A DNA stretch of 62,941 nt from Rhizobium sp. Q54 (lineage in GTDB: Bacteria > Pseudomonadota > Alphaproteobacteria > Reyranellales > Reyranellaceae). The stretch spans positions 1 through 62,941 of the forward strand of contig CAMDOT010000007.1 of the NCBI GenBank assembly GCA_945903635.1, written 5' to 3'. The position numbers were made by a program, and so were the translations under genes. Shown here one piece after another: positions 62,509 to 62,941 of this stretch. The notes beneath the pieces are model-generated. The model was not told the DNA's origin. It worked only from the letters and a program-made list of their open reading frames with translations, and searched no databases. Numbering within the stretch: position 1 is the stretch's first letter; each line of letters starts with the position of its first letter.

Positions 62509-62938
62509 AACGGGCCTCTCCCTCCAGGATTGCGCGCCGCCCCTCGCCTTCGATCGACAGCGTCACGGTGAGCCGTTCGCGCGGCAGCAAAGGGCCCAGC
62601 CGCTCCGCCCACTCGATCAGGGCAATGCCGTCCGCCCGGGCCTCTTCCCAGCCGAGCTCGAAGACCTGCTCGGGCTGTTCCAGGCGGTACAGATCGAAAT
62701 GCCAGAAGACTCCGCGCGGCGTGTCGTAGACCTCGGCCAGGGTGAAGGTCGGGCTCGGCACGATCAGCGTCGGCTCGCCCGAGGCCGCCCGCAGGATGGC
62801 GCGGGCGAGCGTGGTCTTGCCGGCGCCGAGGCCGCCCACCAGCGCCACGACATCGCGCGGCTGCAGGCGCCCGGCCAGGGCCGCGCCAAGCCGCTCGGTG
62901 GCGGCCTCGTCTGGAAGGGGCAAAGAAAAAGTCGGCAT
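62495..62938 (-). CDS. tsaE: tRNA threonylcarbamoyladenosine biosynthesis ATPase TsaE
   Basis: This 147-residue P-loop ATPase has the Walker A GGLGAGKTTLARAI, then SPTFTLAEVY, FWHFDLYRLE and IEWAERL, all standard TsaE features. It helps TsaBD make the t6A tRNA modification. The ATG is 3 nt from the window edge, so an upstream in-frame start cannot be excluded, but the N-terminus MPTFSLPLPDEAATERLG is normal for the family. Confidence 0.93.
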   Translation of the reverse strand: MPTFSLPLPDEAATERLGAALAGRLQPRDVVALVGGLGAGKTTLARAILRAASGEPTLIVPSPTFTLAEVYDTPRGVFWHFDLYRLEQPEQVFELGWEEARADGIALIEWAERLGPLLPRERLTVTLSIEGEGRRAILEGEARFGEV

Positions 62939-62941
62939 CTT

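Overview
The window is about 63 kb of dense, GC-rich (roughly two-thirds G+C by eye) bacterial chromosome. The gene content points to an alphaproteobacterium: a FixNOQP/CcoNOQP cbb3 oxidase with FixI and FixS behind a perfect FNR/FixK box, ornithine decarboxylase followed by homospermidine synthase, a bacterial ceramide pathway like that of Caulobacter, and the order tsaE-amgK-murU-addB-addA-trxA. My guess is a Rhodospirillales or Rhizobiales lineage such as Reyranella; this is inference from content only. No rRNA, tRNA, CRISPR array, IS element or prophage was recognised.

Layout. 1-7.3 kb is a sphingolipid cluster: acyl-AMP ligase (cut by the window edge), ceramide-type reductase, dedicated acyl carrier protein, serine palmitoyltransferase, metallophosphoesterase, ceramide-synthase-like acyltransferase and an MFS exporter. 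7.3-10.4 kb holds a structured leader with a 40-codon upstream ORF, ornithine decarboxylase and homospermidine synthase. 10.4-13.2 kb carries a DoxX protein, an ArsB/NhaD-type transporter and a short-chain dehydrogenase. 13.2-18.2 kb is glycerophosphodiester/glycerol-3-phosphate scavenging (ugpQ, ugpBAEC) with a candidate Pho box. 18.3-20.9 kb holds a GT61 glycosyltransferase and small proteins.

20.9-27.8 kb is the cbb3 oxidase and its assembly genes on the minus strand. A 643-bp intergenic region (27.8-28.4 kb) follows, with the FNR/FixK box, a strong terminator that suggests a small RNA, and repeats. 28.4-32.4 kb is an exported redox block (DUF3500, redoxin, DsbD-like). 32.5-39.1 kb is a catabolic block: L-type carbamoylase, TRAP transporter, FadR-type regulator with a 25-bp palindrome, uronate dehydrogenase and D-type carbamoylase. 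39.1-39.5 kb is a guanidine-II riboswitch and the guanidinium exporter Gdx. 39.5-44.8 kb holds an NTF2-like protein, a GNAT enzyme, an S49 protease, a methyltransferase, a polyprenyl diphosphate synthase and glycerol kinase. 44.8-48.9 kb is pyrF-trpF-ridA-trpB-trpA. 48.9-51.7 kb (a Zeta-toxin-like pair, a metallo-hydrolase, a DD-carboxypeptidase) separates trpA from accD-folC. 53.9-62.9 kb is thioredoxin, AddAB, MurU, AmgK and TsaE on the minus strand.

The most interesting signals are regulatory RNA. They are a leader-peptide ORF in the ornithine decarboxylase 5' region, whose stop codon sits in the first arm of a hairpin; a guanidine-II riboswitch with a third ACGA-loop hairpin just after the preceding stop codon; and a 9-bp stem that buries the D-carbamoylase ribosome-binding site. 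Two independent 16-bp tandem duplications also sit exactly on gene junctions (acp/spt and amgK/murU).
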